Source: an uncultured Hyphomonadaceae bacterium (lineage in GTDB: Bacteria > Pseudomonadota > Alphaproteobacteria > Caulobacterales > Hyphomonadaceae). From it: a DNA stretch of 50,928 nucleotides. The DNA lies in NCBI GenBank assembly GCA_913057945.1, contig CAJXOF010000019.1, forward strand, positions 1 to 50,928, written 5' to 3'. Positions 1 to 7,439 of the stretch are shown one piece after another (within the stretch, counting starts at the first letter, position 1; each line of letters starts with the position of its first letter). Position numbers and translations under genes: made by a program. The notes beneath the pieces are model-generated. The model saw only the letters and a list, made by a program, of their open reading frames with translations, was not told the DNA's origin and searched no databases.

Positions 1-169
1 ACCCCCATCCTTCGGCGCGGCGGGCGGTAACGCTCCAATCCGTAGCCATTACAAATCCAAGGCGGAGCGCCACGGCGCCTGCCGCGCCGACGGCTCTTCA
101 AGGGCCGACCAGGAGATACCCGGATGGTGAGCGCCAGTCCGGCCAAACGTGCAGGAGGAAGAAGCCCCC

Positions 170-598
170 ATGCCCAGACGCCATACGCGCCGCCGCAAGG
201 CGCCTGACAAAATGTTCGAATGGGAGACCGCCAACCTCCGGGCACGCGTGGCCCACCTGTTCTCCCTTGCCGGAAAGGATGAGACGGCGCGCGAGGTCGC
301 CTTTGAATATTACAGCATTCCGGATGCCTATGAGCGCGAGGAAAAGGATCCGAGGGAAGAGATCGCCTATGTGCTTTCCGAGGAATATGCCGAAATGCAA
401 CGCGACAGGGAAGCGAGCTTGCGGCGTCTGGAAGAACACTTCAGGCCCGCCGAAGAAACAGGTAGAACGCCCCCGCCCCGCCATGACGCACATGCGCCTC
501 TGAATAGCCCGACACCAGATGGCTCGCCTGAGGCCCCTGAACCCAGTCCAGGAAATTCCGCCGAAGCACCCCCTCGCCCCCGCGTCCTTTACCTGTAA
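170..598 (+). CDS. Hypothetical charged helical protein
   Basis: I do not recognise this 142-residue protein. The ATG at 170 is chosen because AGGAGGA lies at 153-159, about ten bases before it; an in-frame GTG at 149 lies upstream of that site. The N-terminus is Arg/Lys-rich (residues 1-13), residues 15-95 are rich in Glu, Arg and Ala and look helical, and residues 96-142 are Pro-rich and probably disordered. The last 158 bases lie antisense to the C-terminal end of the convergent Smr gene, which is unusual and is where the sequence becomes low-complexity. A frameshift near 440-500 that hides an earlier stop is possible. No function is assigned. Confidence 0.5.
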   Translation: MPRRHTRRRKAPDKMFEWETANLRARVAHLFSLAGKDETAREVAFEYYSIPDAYEREEKDPREEIAYVLSEEYAEMQRDREASLRRLEEHFRPAEETGRTPPPRHDAHAPLNSPTPDGSPEAPEPSPGNSAEAPPRPRVLYL

Positions 599-974
599 TC
601 ACCAGCACGCAGCGCGCGCCCTCGGCCCGGCTGCGCTGCAGGAAGGCGTTCAGCATCGCGTCGGCAGACGCCTGCGTATGGCCGTGAAGGTCGATCTTCC
701 CGGCCAGTTCCAGCCGTCCGCGCTTGACGCGTTTCTCGCCCTTGCGGTCGGCCGCGCGCGCCGTGGCCTTCGGTTTTTCCGGGGCCCGCCCTGCGGCGGC
801 GATCAGGCCCGCGGCTGAGGCATTGCGGGATCGGTTGGGCGAGACCGGCTCGCCCGCTTCCAGCGCGCGCTCGAAATCCTCGAGGCTGTCCTGCGCCGGG
901 CCGATCGGCTTGATCGTGCTCGCCACCCGTGCCCAGGCGCGGGATTCTTCCGGGGTCAGGCGGCGTTTGGTCAT
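441..974 (-). CDS. Smr/MutS2-type domain protein
   Basis: This 177-residue protein carries a C-terminal Smr domain, a small nuclease-like fold also found at the end of MutS2. Visible hallmarks are the LDLHG-type motif (IDLHGHTQ, about residues 93-100), the TGKGRGG glycine motif (about 126-132), and the ending GGAGAFYLFLRRA that is usual for stand-alone bacterial Smr proteins. The N-terminal 85 residues are charged and low in complexity. It is the last gene of a leftward run after mltA, with a gap of only nine bases, so cotranscription is likely. Family members have been linked to nicking or RNA endonuclease activity; the substrate here is unknown. Confidence 0.85.
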   Translation of the reverse strand: MTKRRLTPEESRAWARVASTIKPIGPAQDSLEDFERALEAGEPVSPNRSRNASAAGLIAAAGRAPEKPKATARAADRKGEKRVKRGRLELAGKIDLHGHTQASADAMLNAFLQRSRAEGARCVLVITGKGRGGEGVLRRNFLDWVQGPQASHLVSGYSEAHVRHGGAGAFYLFLRRA

Positions 975-983
975 GGCCGCAAC

Positions 984-2204
984 CTAGGGCGTGCCGGCCT
1001 GGAACCCAAGCGCCGCCATGTCAGTGCTGTTGATCCGCGCCGCAACTGCCTTGGGCAGGAACACCCAGAGCCGCCCCGGCGCATTCATCGTGCCCGCGCG
1101 CTCGCCCGCCTCCGGCCCGGTGCCGAAATAGAGGTCTCCGCGCACCGCGCCCTTGATCGCGCCGCCCGTATCCTGCGCGACCAGCAGCCCGGCCCAATCC
1201 CCGCCAAGGCCCGGCGCTGTGGTCTGCACATACATCGGCACGCCCAGCGGGTGAATGTCGGTGTCGACCGCCATCGAAGAGAGCGGCGTCAGCGGCACGG
1301 CCTGCGCGCCTTCCGGCCCCAGCATCGGGTCGCCTTCCGGCAGGGCGCGGAAAAACACAAAGCGGGGATTCTGGTTCATCGCCATCCGCGTCTCGATCGG
1401 CCCGGCCCGGTCCATCCAGGCGCGAATGCCCTGCATGCTCGCCTCGCCCGCCGTGATCCGGCCCGTCTCCATCAGCCAGTTGGCGGTGGAGCGGAACGGG
1501 TGGCCATTATGCGCGGCATAGCTGGCGCGCACGGTCCGTCCGTCCGGGAATTTCAGCCGGCCCGAGCCTTGGATCTGCAGGAAGAACACATCCGCCGGAT
1601 GGGCATAGGCAATCGCGCTGACCCCGGAGGTCGTGATCTCCGCGCGGGAGGGGTAGGGCCTCAGGCTGCCATTGCGCAGGCGCTGTTTCGGGCTCGCGCC
1701 ATTCGGCACCAGGTCCGCCGGCAGCGCAGGGACAGGCTCGGTAAAGGGCGGTGTCGGCGTGTAGCGCGCCTCGTAAAGCGGCTCGAAATATCCGGTGAAC
1801 CGGCTGTTGCCGTTCGGGTCGATGATTTCAACGGGGGTGAACAGGGATTCCAGAATGCGCCGCGCGCTCTCATCATCCACGGCCTCGTTCACCGCATCAC
1901 AGACCGGCAGCCATTCGGCAACATACCCGGCCCAGGGCGCGACATTGGCCATGTAATCGCCCGCCGACCGGTCCTGCAGTTTCACGCAGGATCGCTTGAA
2001 CGCGCTGAGCGGCAATTCAATCGACGCCGCATCCCAATGCGGCAGCTCCCGAAAGCTCGCCGGACGCTCAATGGCGGCAGGTGGCAGGGGCGCAACATCG
2101 ACCGGCCGGGTCGGCGACGGCTTGGGCGACGGGGCCGGGGGCGGCGCAGACTGGCACGAGGCCAGGGCAAGCACGCTGGCAAGCAGGAGGAGACGGCGAT
2201 GCAT
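984..2204 (-). CDS. mltA: Membrane-bound lytic murein transglycosylase A
   Basis: This 406-residue outer-membrane lipoprotein should cleave the MurNAc-GlcNAc bond of peptidoglycan to give 1,6-anhydro-muropeptides. The signal peptide ends in a lipobox (LALASC, Cys about 17), followed by a Pro-rich linker (about 20-45). The MltA core and the C-terminal 3D domain follow: FTGYFEP (about 137-143), FFLQIQGSGRL (about 206-216), and VAQDTGGAIKGAVRGDLYFG (about 340-359) with the catalytic-type Asp of the 3D domain. Length and order fit the family. It lies between the Tim44-like gene and the Smr gene on the same strand, an arrangement common in alphaproteobacteria. Confidence 0.93.
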   Translation of the reverse strand: MHRRLLLLASVLALASCQSAPPPAPSPKPSPTRPVDVAPLPPAAIERPASFRELPHWDAASIELPLSAFKRSCVKLQDRSAGDYMANVAPWAGYVAEWLPVCDAVNEAVDDESARRILESLFTPVEIIDPNGNSRFTGYFEPLYEARYTPTPPFTEPVPALPADLVPNGASPKQRLRNGSLRPYPSRAEITTSGVSAIAYAHPADVFFLQIQGSGRLKFPDGRTVRASYAAHNGHPFRSTANWLMETGRITAGEASMQGIRAWMDRAGPIETRMAMNQNPRFVFFRALPEGDPMLGPEGAQAVPLTPLSSMAVDTDIHPLGVPMYVQTTAPGLGGDWAGLLVAQDTGGAIKGAVRGDLYFGTGPEAGERAGTMNAPGRLWVFLPKAVAARINSTDMAALGFQAGTP

Positions 2205-2274
2205 GGCGCCATTTATGGAATGCTTTCGGGCGGCCTGTCACGCCCCGGATGCGCGCTTTCCGGTGGAAGGCTGC

Positions 2275-2889
2275 CTATTTGGCCTCTTCCACGTCATCCA
2301 GAATCCAGTTGGGATCATTTGCGGTCACATCATGCATATAGGCCCACAGCTCACGAGCCGTGCGCGTGGTCTCGCCATCGCCGAGTTCGGCTTCATAGCG
2401 CACCCAGATGCGGGCCATGTTGCCGTCCATTTCGGCGCTCTCGATTTCAGCGCGCCGGATACGCAACAGGTCAAAGGCGGACGTCCCGTTTGTCTCGCGG
2501 TCGGTAATGGCCTGGTCCCAGGCCTCATAGACGTCGTCATCCAGTAGCGGGCGCAGCGTCGCGCGGTCGCCTGCAGCAAAGGCCGTGACGATCATCGTAT
2601 ACGCCGCCTTCGCGCCGCGCATGAAACTCGGCTCGTTGAAGCTGTTGTCGGCATTGTAGATGTCTTCCAGCCCACCGGCGGCCGGACCTGTAAAGATCGG
2701 ACGCTCATTGTCGGCATTCGGCAGCGGCAAGTCACTTGCGCCGGTATCCACGGGCCGCGACTTGGGCTGGGGTTCGGTACGTTGCACAGGGGAATTGTCC
2801 TCGCCGCGTCCCAGCACCGTGTAGAGGCGGAACAGGACAAACAGGGCGATGGCCGCAAGGATGACAACCTGGATCACAGGATCAAACAT
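2275..2889 (-). CDS. Tim44-like domain inner-membrane protein
   Basis: This 204-residue protein has one N-terminal membrane helix (about residues 5-22, IQVVILAAIALFVLFRLYTV) with little sequence before it, a polar linker (about 28-70), and a C-terminal Tim44/MBA1-like domain of about 130 residues. In mitochondria Tim44 tethers Hsp70 to the import pore. The bacterial homologue (called TimA in Caulobacter) is membrane-bound and its role is not settled. It is divergent from secB, another export factor, and 70 bases upstream of mltA on the same strand. The 132-base gap to secB contains a 10-base palindrome ATTACGTAAT (2913-2922). Confidence 0.82.
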   Translation of the reverse strand: MFDPVIQVVILAAIALFVLFRLYTVLGRGEDNSPVQRTEPQPKSRPVDTGASDLPLPNADNERPIFTGPAAGGLEDIYNADNSFNEPSFMRGAKAAYTMIVTAFAAGDRATLRPLLDDDVYEAWDQAITDRETNGTSAFDLLRIRRAEIESAEMDGNMARIWVRYEAELGDGETTRTARELWAYMHDVTANDPNWILDDVEEAK

Positions 2890-3021
2890 GAACGCGTAAC
2901 TTCCTCCGATGCATTACGTAATTACCTAAATAGGACGAACGGCCCCATGATGCCAGTGATACGTTGCGCCTGACGGGGCCACATGCTAGGCGCGCGGCTT
3001 CAGATTCAGGGAGGATTCAGC

Positions 3022-3537
3022 ATGACAGATGCCAGCGCACCGCAAAACCCCCAACCGCAGGGTACACCGCCTCAGGCCCCTGCCATGCGGGTCCTCGGGC
3101 AGTACATCAAGGATCTGTCATTCGAGAATCCCGGCCACGGTCCGGTCCAGGCCCAGCCCAATATCGATCTCGGCATCGATGTCGGCGCGACGCCCCATGC
3201 AGACGGCAACGGCCTCTATGAAGTGTCCTTGAAGCTGTCCGCAAAAGCGACGGCCGAACAGACCGTCCTGTTCATCTGCGAACTCGACTATGCTGGCCTG
3301 TTCCAGATCCAGAATGCCCAGCAGGGCCAGATGGAACCGATGCTGCTGATCGAGTGCCCGCGCCTGCTCTTCCCGTTCGCACGCCGTATCATTGCCGAGA
3401 TTACCCGCGAAGGTGGCTTCCCGCCACTGCTGATCGATCCGGTCGACTTCGTCCAGCTCTACCAGTCGCAATACCAGCGCGCCGGAACTGAAGGCGGCGC
3501 GGCTGCGCCATCCGGCGGCGAAACCGGTCAGGCCTGA
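3022..3537 (+). CDS. secB: Protein-export chaperone SecB
   Basis: SecB is a tetrameric cytoplasmic chaperone that keeps preproteins unfolded and hands them to SecA. The 171-residue protein shows the typical core: VLGQYIKDLSFENP (about residues 24-37), the strand pattern YEVSLKLSAKA, and LLIECPRLLFPFARRIIAEITREGGFPPLLIDPVDF (about 113-147, quoted here as landmarks LLIECPRLLFPF and GGFPPLLIDPVDF). The ATG at 3022 is preferred over an in-frame upstream start because AGGGAGG lies at 3008-3014. N- and C-terminal tails are Gln/Pro/Gly-rich, usual for alphaproteobacterial SecB. Its stop directly abuts the end of the convergent dnaQ gene. Confidence 0.96.
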   Translation: MTDASAPQNPQPQGTPPQAPAMRVLGQYIKDLSFENPGHGPVQAQPNIDLGIDVGATPHADGNGLYEVSLKLSAKATAEQTVLFICELDYAGLFQIQNAQQGQMEPMLLIECPRLLFPFARRIIAEITREGGFPPLLIDPVDFVQLYQSQYQRAGTEGGAAAPSGGETGQA

Positions 3538-4239
3538 TCAGCCGACCTTCTTCCAGATCGCGTCATCGCCCAGACTGTCCACAAAGGCAGCATGGGCGGC
3601 GCGCTCTTCCTCCAGGATGAAAGACTGAAGCGGCTCCGGCCGCTGACGCGCAGAGCGCTTCCGCTCACTCCGGCTCAATTCTTCCTCGCTCTCGAACGTA
3701 AAGGCATGTGCCCGCCCGCCGAGCAGTTCGAGATAGACGCTCGCCAGCAACTGGCTATCGAGCAGCGCGCCGTGGAATGTCCGGCTTTCCAGCGAGATTT
3801 CAAACCGGCGGCAGAGCGCGTCGAGGTTCGCCGGCGCGCCCGGATATTTCTTCCGCGCCATCATCGCCGTATCGATCCAGCGATCGGTCGGGATGGGCGC
3901 GCGCCCGCATTTCTCCAGCTCCATGTTCAGGAAGTTCCGGTCAAACCCGGCATTGTGCGCCACAAGAATGGCGTCGCCCATGAACTCCAGGAACGCGTCT
4001 ACAACGGAGGGGTGCTCGAAGTAAGGCGCGTCCTTCAGATCATCATCCGTGATCCCGGTGATGCGGACCGTATCCTCGGACACCGAGCGTTTCGGGTTGA
4101 TCAGCGTCCGGAATGTGCGTCCCGTCGGGATGTGGTTGATCATCTCAACCGCGCCGATCTCGATCACCCGGTCCCCTTCCAGGTGATGCAGGCCGGTGGT
4201 CTCGGTATCGAACGCCAGTTCGCGAATGTCTTCACTCAT
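3538..4239 (-). CDS. dnaQ: DNA polymerase III epsilon subunit
   Basis: This is the 3'-5' proofreading exonuclease of the replicative polymerase, 233 residues. The DEDDh nuclease motifs are visible: ExoI AFDTETTG with D11 and E13, ExoII in [12 protein letters not shown] (about residues 93-104), and ExoIII with the catalytic His and Asp in [12 protein letters not shown] (about 156-167). The C-terminal tail (about 185-233) is charged and should carry the segment that binds the alpha subunit. The ATG overlaps the stop of coaE by four bases, as in the rest of this leftward operon. Proofreading is thus encoded about 3 kb from the probable origin. Confidence 0.95.
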   Translation of the reverse strand: MSEDIRELAFDTETTGLHHLEGDRVIEIGAVEMINHIPTGRTFRTLINPKRSVSEDTVRITGITDDDLKDAPYFEHPSVVDAFLEFMGDAILVAHNAGFDRNFLNMELEKCGRAPIPTDRWIDTAMMARKKYPGAPANLDALCRRFEISLESRTFHGALLDSQLLASVYLELLGGRAHAFTFESEEELSRSERKRSARQRPEPLQSFILEEERAAHAAFVDSLGDDAIWKKVG

Positions 4240-4844
4240 GAATTTGCCTCTTCAACCAAGCGATTCATCAGGGATACTATCGCGCGGACACAGTCGGTTG
4301 CAAACTCGAAACCATGTCCTGTCGAGATGATGAAATCCGCCCGCGCCCGCTTGTCAGCATCTGGCATCTGGCGCGCCAGGATCGACTCGAACGTATCCTC
4401 TGTCATGCCCGGTCGCGACAGCACGCGTTCCCGCTGCACTTCTGCTGGTGCCGTCACCACGGTAACATAGTCGCAATAAGCATAGCCGCCCGCTTCATAA
4501 AGCAACGGAATATCCAGCAGGACAAAGGGTGCGCCGGCATCGCGAGCCTTATCGCGAAATTGTTTCTGCGCATCGCCAGCCAGCGGATGCACAATGGCTT
4601 CCAGCCGGCGCATGGCTTCGGCGTCATCCAACACGCGTTCCCGCAGAGCCATCCGATCAATCGCGCCGTCGACGGTCACCCCCGGAAAGGCCGCTTCGAC
4701 AGGCTCCACCGCGGCGCCGCCCTTGGCATAGAGTGCATGGACAGCCGCGTCGGCATCATAGACAGGCACGCCCTCGTCCCGGAACAGGCTCGCCGTGGCA
4801 GACTTGCCCATGCCAATTGATCCGGTCAGTCCAAGGATGATCAT
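4236..4844 (-). CDS. coaE: Dephospho-CoA kinase
   Basis: CoaE phosphorylates the 3'-hydroxyl of dephospho-CoA, the last step of coenzyme A synthesis. The 202-residue protein starts with the strand MIILGLTG and a P-loop G8-S-I-G-M-G-K-S15. [12 protein letters not shown] (about 32-43) is the substrate-binding DADxxxH motif, and DIPLLYEAG (about 111-119) is the Walker B-like signature. Length is normal. It overlaps both aroE upstream and dnaQ downstream by four bases, so translation is probably coupled across the operon. Confidence 0.95.
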   Translation of the reverse strand: MIILGLTGSIGMGKSATASLFRDEGVPVYDADAAVHALYAKGGAAVEPVEAAFPGVTVDGAIDRMALRERVLDDAEAMRRLEAIVHPLAGDAQKQFRDKARDAGAPFVLLDIPLLYEAGGYAYCDYVTVVTAPAEVQRERVLSRPGMTEDTFESILARQMPDADKRARADFIISTGHGFEFATDCVRAIVSLMNRLVEEANS

Positions 4845-5656
4845 GTCGTTGCCTCCACCAGCTTGCGACAGCGAGCCAGTGCGGATTCCATGTCCGGCAG
4901 GATGCCGAACCAGAGTTCGAAGCTGAACGCGGCCTGCGCGACCAGCATGCTCAACCCGTCTAGCGGTTTCCAGCCAGCAGCCTCGGCCTGTTCCAGCATT
5001 GCCTTGGCGGGCTTGCCATAGGAAATGTCATAGAAAGTGCGCAGCTTGCCTTCCGGAAAGTCCAGCGTCCGGCCCGTATGGCCGAGGCTCAGCGTGTTGA
5101 TCACGACATCCGCCTTGCCCATCTCGGCTTCTGCGTGTTCGAGTCCCCGGATATCCGCATTGATGTTCAGATGCTTCACCAGCTCCTCGGCCCGCGACTG
5201 TGTGCGATTGCAGATTGTCAGCGTTGCTCGCATGTCGGAAAGGGCCAGTGCGACTGCACGGGCAGCGCCCCCTGCTCCCAGGAGACAGACATTCTGGTCG
5301 GCGATCTCGATGTTTGCCTGTGCCAGCGATTCCGTGAAGCCGGGCGCGTCCGTATTCTCCGCGAGCCACCCGCCGGATTTGAGCCGGACCAACGTGTTGG
5401 CCGCGCCGATCCTGCGGGCTACCTCGCTCGCGCTCTCGGCAAGCTCAATGGCGGCTTCCTTGTGCGGCAGCGTGATGTTCAGCCCCAACGCTTGCCGGTC
5501 TTCCAGCGAAGACAGCCCGGATTCGAACTCGCCTTTCGGCACGTGCAGCGCTTCATATGTCGCATCCAGGCCATGCTCGCGAATCCAGGCATTGTGGATT
5601 ACCGGCGACAGGGAATGGCTGACCGGATCACCAACGACCCCGTAAAGCTTGGTCAT
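4841..5656 (-). CDS. aroE: Shikimate dehydrogenase (NADP+)
   Basis: AroE reduces 3-dehydroshikimate to shikimate with NADPH in aromatic amino-acid synthesis. The 271-residue protein shows the substrate-binding [12 protein letters not shown] (about 13-24), the catalytic Lys in [10 protein letters not shown] (about 60-69), the Asp of NTDAPGF (about 100-106), and the nucleotide-binding [13 protein letters not shown] (about 126-138) followed by ICNRTQSRA. The ending contains the conserved Gln in [18 protein letters not shown]. Four-base overlaps join it to maf upstream and coaE downstream. Confidence 0.95.
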   Translation of the reverse strand: MTKLYGVVGDPVSHSLSPVIHNAWIREHGLDATYEALHVPKGEFESGLSSLEDRQALGLNITLPHKEAAIELAESASEVARRIGAANTLVRLKSGGWLAENTDAPGFTESLAQANIEIADQNVCLLGAGGAARAVALALSDMRATLTICNRTQSRAEELVKHLNINADIRGLEHAEAEMGKADVVINTLSLGHTGRTLDFPEGKLRTFYDISYGKPAKAMLEQAEAAGWKPLDGLSMLVAQAAFSFELWFGILPDMESALARCRKLVEATT

Positions 5657-6249
5657 GACAGCAAAACTCCGCGTGTGCGCAGATAATCCAGAAGCGGCAG
5701 CAAGGGCAGACCGAGGATCGAGAAATAATCGCCTTCGATCCGGGTGAACAATTGCGCGCCGAGCCCTTCGAGCTGGTAAGCGCCGACCGTGGAAAGGAGT
5801 GGCTCCCCCACCGTGTCGACATAGGTGTCGATGAATCGGTCGCTCAGCTTGCGGACGGTCAGTTTCGGCCGGGCCAGATGGCGCCAGACCGGCTTGCCCT
5901 CTTCGCTGATGACAATCGCGGTTTCCAGCGTGTGCGCCTTGCCAGACAATTTCACCAGATGATTGCGCGCCTCCGCAAGGTCAACGGGCTTGTCGAAGGC
6001 TTCCCCGTCGAGCGAAAGCATCTGGTCGCAGCCGATTACCAAACCCCGCTCGCGCATGGAGATCTTCACGGATTTCAGCTCCGCGAGTTGCATGGCCTGG
6101 TCGCGCACTTTCATGTCGCTCGCGCGGAAAGACGCCTTCGCGGCATCCTCGTCCACATGCGGCTTGATGGTTTCAGCCTCGACGCCAGCTGCAGCCAGTA
6201 CAGCGCGGCGGCTCTGGCTGCCGGAGGCCAGAATGATGCGCTGGCTCAT
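5653..6249 (-). CDS. maf: Maf-like nucleotide pyrophosphatase
   Basis: Maf proteins hydrolyse non-canonical or modified nucleoside triphosphates to monophosphates, a house-cleaning role. The 198-residue protein shows the N-terminal LASGSQSRRAVL motif, the PHVDEDAAKASF segment (about 34-45), the catalytic VIGCDQMLSLDG (about 71-82) and a later Lys/Ser-containing core. The CDQ sequence at the active site resembles the alphaproteobacterial subtype; the nucleotide preference cannot be read from sequence. It overlaps ppsR and aroE by four bases each. Confidence 0.9.
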   Translation of the reverse strand: MSQRIILASGSQSRRAVLAAAGVEAETIKPHVDEDAAKASFRASDMKVRDQAMQLAELKSVKISMRERGLVIGCDQMLSLDGEAFDKPVDLAEARNHLVKLSGKAHTLETAIVISEEGKPVWRHLARPKLTVRKLSDRFIDTYVDTVGEPLLSTVGAYQLEGLGAQLFTRIEGDYFSILGLPLLPLLDYLRTRGVLLS

Positions 6250-7091
6250 AGTTGGGTATTCCGCTCATTCAGCAGGTTCAAGATCGCGGCGGCGGTTTCC
6301 TCGACCGACCGGCGGGACACATCGATCGTCTTCCACTTGTTGCGTTGGAACAGGCGGTTGGCTTGCGTGACTTCATCGCGCACCGCGGCCTCATCAGCAT
6401 AGATCGTGTGTTCGTCTTCCTGCAGGGAGATCAGTCTTTGCCGCCTGATCTGGACAAGGCGCTCGGCGCTGATTTTCAAGCCAACGATCAACGGGCCCTT
6501 GGGCCCGAGTTCTTCCACAAAGCCTGGGAGCGGCACGCCGGGAACGAGCGGAATATTGCCTGCCTTCACCTTGCGGTTCGCAAGATAGACACTTGTCGGC
6601 GTCTTCGAGGTCCGGCTGACCCCCAACAGGATCACGTCGGCATTGCGCAACCCGTCGACATTCTGGCCATCATCATGGGCCAGCGTGAAATTGATCGCTT
6701 CCATACGCTCGAAATAGTCATCATCCAGCGCATGCTGACCGGCGACGATCCGATTAGCCGATACTCCCAGATGCCGGCCGAGCATGGCTACGGATGCATC
6801 CAGCACCGGCAGAGTGGAAACACCGCGCTCGCGGCAAAAGGCTTCCAGCTTTGTCCGCAAGGTCTCGTCGGAAATCGTGTACCAGACCACGCCGGGCGCA
6901 GCTTCGATCTCGCGCATCACGCGCTCAAGCTGGCGTTCGGACCGGACGAGATAGTAATTGTGCTCCAGCGGTTGTACGTTCTGGAACTGGGCGCAGGCCG
7001 CGCGCTGGATGGCATTCAGGGTCTCACCGGTACTGTCAGATACCAAGTGGACATTGAAATATATGCTGAGACGGGCGGGTGGCTTGTTCAT
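6246..7091 (-). CDS. ppsR: Pyruvate,phosphate dikinase/PEP synthase regulatory protein
   Basis: This DUF299-family protein (281 residues) is a bifunctional ADP-dependent kinase and Pi-dependent phosphorylase that switches pyruvate phosphate dikinase or PEP synthase off and on. Family marks are VHLVSDSTGET near the start, ILLGVSRTSKTPTSVYLAN with the P-loop-like GVSRTSKT (about 142-149), and NIPLVPGVPLP just after it. The ATG at 7091 is preferred; a GTG 33 bases upstream (7124) would add MCFANLGNTGG, unlike the family. It is the first gene of the leftward ppsR-maf-aroE-coaE-dnaQ operon, and its Caulobacter homologue (RP001/DUF299) borders the origin there too. Confidence 0.92.
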   Translation of the reverse strand: MNKPPARLSIYFNVHLVSDSTGETLNAIQRAACAQFQNVQPLEHNYYLVRSERQLERVMREIEAAPGVVWYTISDETLRTKLEAFCRERGVSTLPVLDASVAMLGRHLGVSANRIVAGQHALDDDYFERMEAINFTLAHDDGQNVDGLRNADVILLGVSRTSKTPTSVYLANRKVKAGNIPLVPGVPLPGFVEELGPKGPLIVGLKISAERLVQIRRQRLISLQEDEHTIYADEAAVRDEVTQANRLFQRNKWKTIDVSRRSVEETAAAILNLLNERNTQL

Positions 7092-7129
7092 GCCCCCTGT
7101 GTTGCCGAGGTTGGCGAAACACACAAGAC

Positions 7130-7149
7130 CTGTGACTCCTCTGTGGATA
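7130..7149 (+). repeat. Origin direct repeat, copy 1
   Basis: CTGTGACTC followed by CT and CTGTGGATA. It matches the copy at 7311-7330 at 18 of 20 positions. It joins a GACTC methylation site to a DnaA-box-like sequence with fixed spacing. Two further isolated copies of the 9-base half lie at 7179-7187 (inverted) and 7229-7237. Confidence 0.8.
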
Positions 7150-7150
7150 G
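7142..7150 (-). promoter_or_regulatory. DnaA box-like site
   Basis: On the minus strand the nonamer reads CTATCCACA, one mismatch from TTATCCACA. It lies at the end of repeat copy 1 within the probable origin. Binding is inferred. Confidence 0.65.
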
Positions 7151-7248
7151 AGGAATTCCCCCAAATGGATTCACAATCGAGTCACAGCCCGAGAATTCGA
7201 CTCCGGCAGAATCCCCTTTCGTTCGCACCTGTGACTCCAGCTGGGGTG

Positions 7249-7263
7249 TTAACCCCTCGTTAA
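7249..7263 (+). promoter_or_regulatory. CtrA-type site, perfect TTAA-N7-TTAA
   Basis: TTAA at 7249-7252 and 7260-7263 are separated by CCCCTCG, exactly matching the consensus of the alphaproteobacterial cell-cycle regulator CtrA. In Caulobacter, CtrA bound at such sites blocks origin firing in swarmer cells. The same role here is inferred. Confidence 0.75.
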
Positions 7264-7281
7264 CCTCGGTAAAACCGACAG

Positions 7282-7296
7282 TTAACGAAACCTTAC
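7282..7296 (+). promoter_or_regulatory. Second CtrA-type site, TTAA-N7-TTAC
   Basis: TTAA at 7282-7285, seven bases, then TTAC at 7293-7296: one mismatch from the CtrA consensus. It is in 11-base phase with the first site (GTTAAC at 7248, 7259 and 7281). Confidence 0.55.
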
Positions 7297-7310
7297 CGGG
7301 GTGCGACACC

Positions 7311-7330
7311 CTGTGACTCCCCTGTGGATT
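7311..7330 (+). repeat. Origin direct repeat, copy 2
   Basis: CTGTGACTC followed by CC and CTGTGGATT, 181 bases after copy 1 in the same orientation. The two copies bracket the CtrA-type sites. Confidence 0.8.
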
Positions 7331-7331
7331 T
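7323..7331 (-). promoter_or_regulatory. Weak DnaA box-like site
   Basis: On the minus strand this reads AAATCCACA, two mismatches from TTATCCACA, in repeat copy 2. A further two-mismatch candidate, TTCTCCACG, lies on the plus strand at 7358-7366. Confidence 0.45.
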
Positions 7332-7439
7332 AGCTGGACAATTCCTGTGTGTGGCCTTTCTCCACGAATTACACGGTCTAATAGTTATAAGCGCCCTGAC
7401 GGGCTTTGTTTGATTTTGGGATGGAAGGGGGCCTGAGGC

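Larger units (their letters stand above)
7134..7319. promoter_or_regulatory. Cluster of seven GANTC (CcrM-type) methylation sites
   Basis: GANTC occurs at 7134, 7168, 7179, 7199, 7209, 7233 and 7315 (first base of each). Random sequence would give about one per 256 bases. CcrM methylates GANTC in alphaproteobacteria in a cell-cycle-dependent way. No ccrM gene is in the window, so actual methylation is inferred. Confidence 0.75.
7092..7439. other. oriC: Probable chromosomal replication origin (Cori-like)
   Basis: This 348-base gene-free interval lies between ppsR (leftward) and hemE (rightward), the position of Cori in Caulobacter. Seen directly: a perfect TTAA-N7-TTAA CtrA-type site (7249-7263), a near-perfect one (7282-7296), two DnaA-box-like nonamers (7142-7150 and 7323-7331), four copies of the 9-mer CTGTGACTC or its complement, and seven GANTC sites between 7134 and 7319. 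A more AT-rich stretch follows at about 7366-7420, next to the hemE start, and may serve as an unwinding or promoter element. Most neighbouring genes on both sides are transcribed away from it. Origin function is inference from synteny and motifs. Confidence 0.82.

Noticed and set aside
98..493. Open frame of 131 codons on the minus strand
   Set aside because: Opposite to a better-supported gene with a ribosome site; composition does not look like a real protein, and it overlaps the Smr gene end.
1251..2507. Long open frame of 418 codons on the plus strand
   Set aside because: Antisense to mltA and the Tim44-like gene, Arg/His-rich composition typical of a shadow frame in high-GC DNA.
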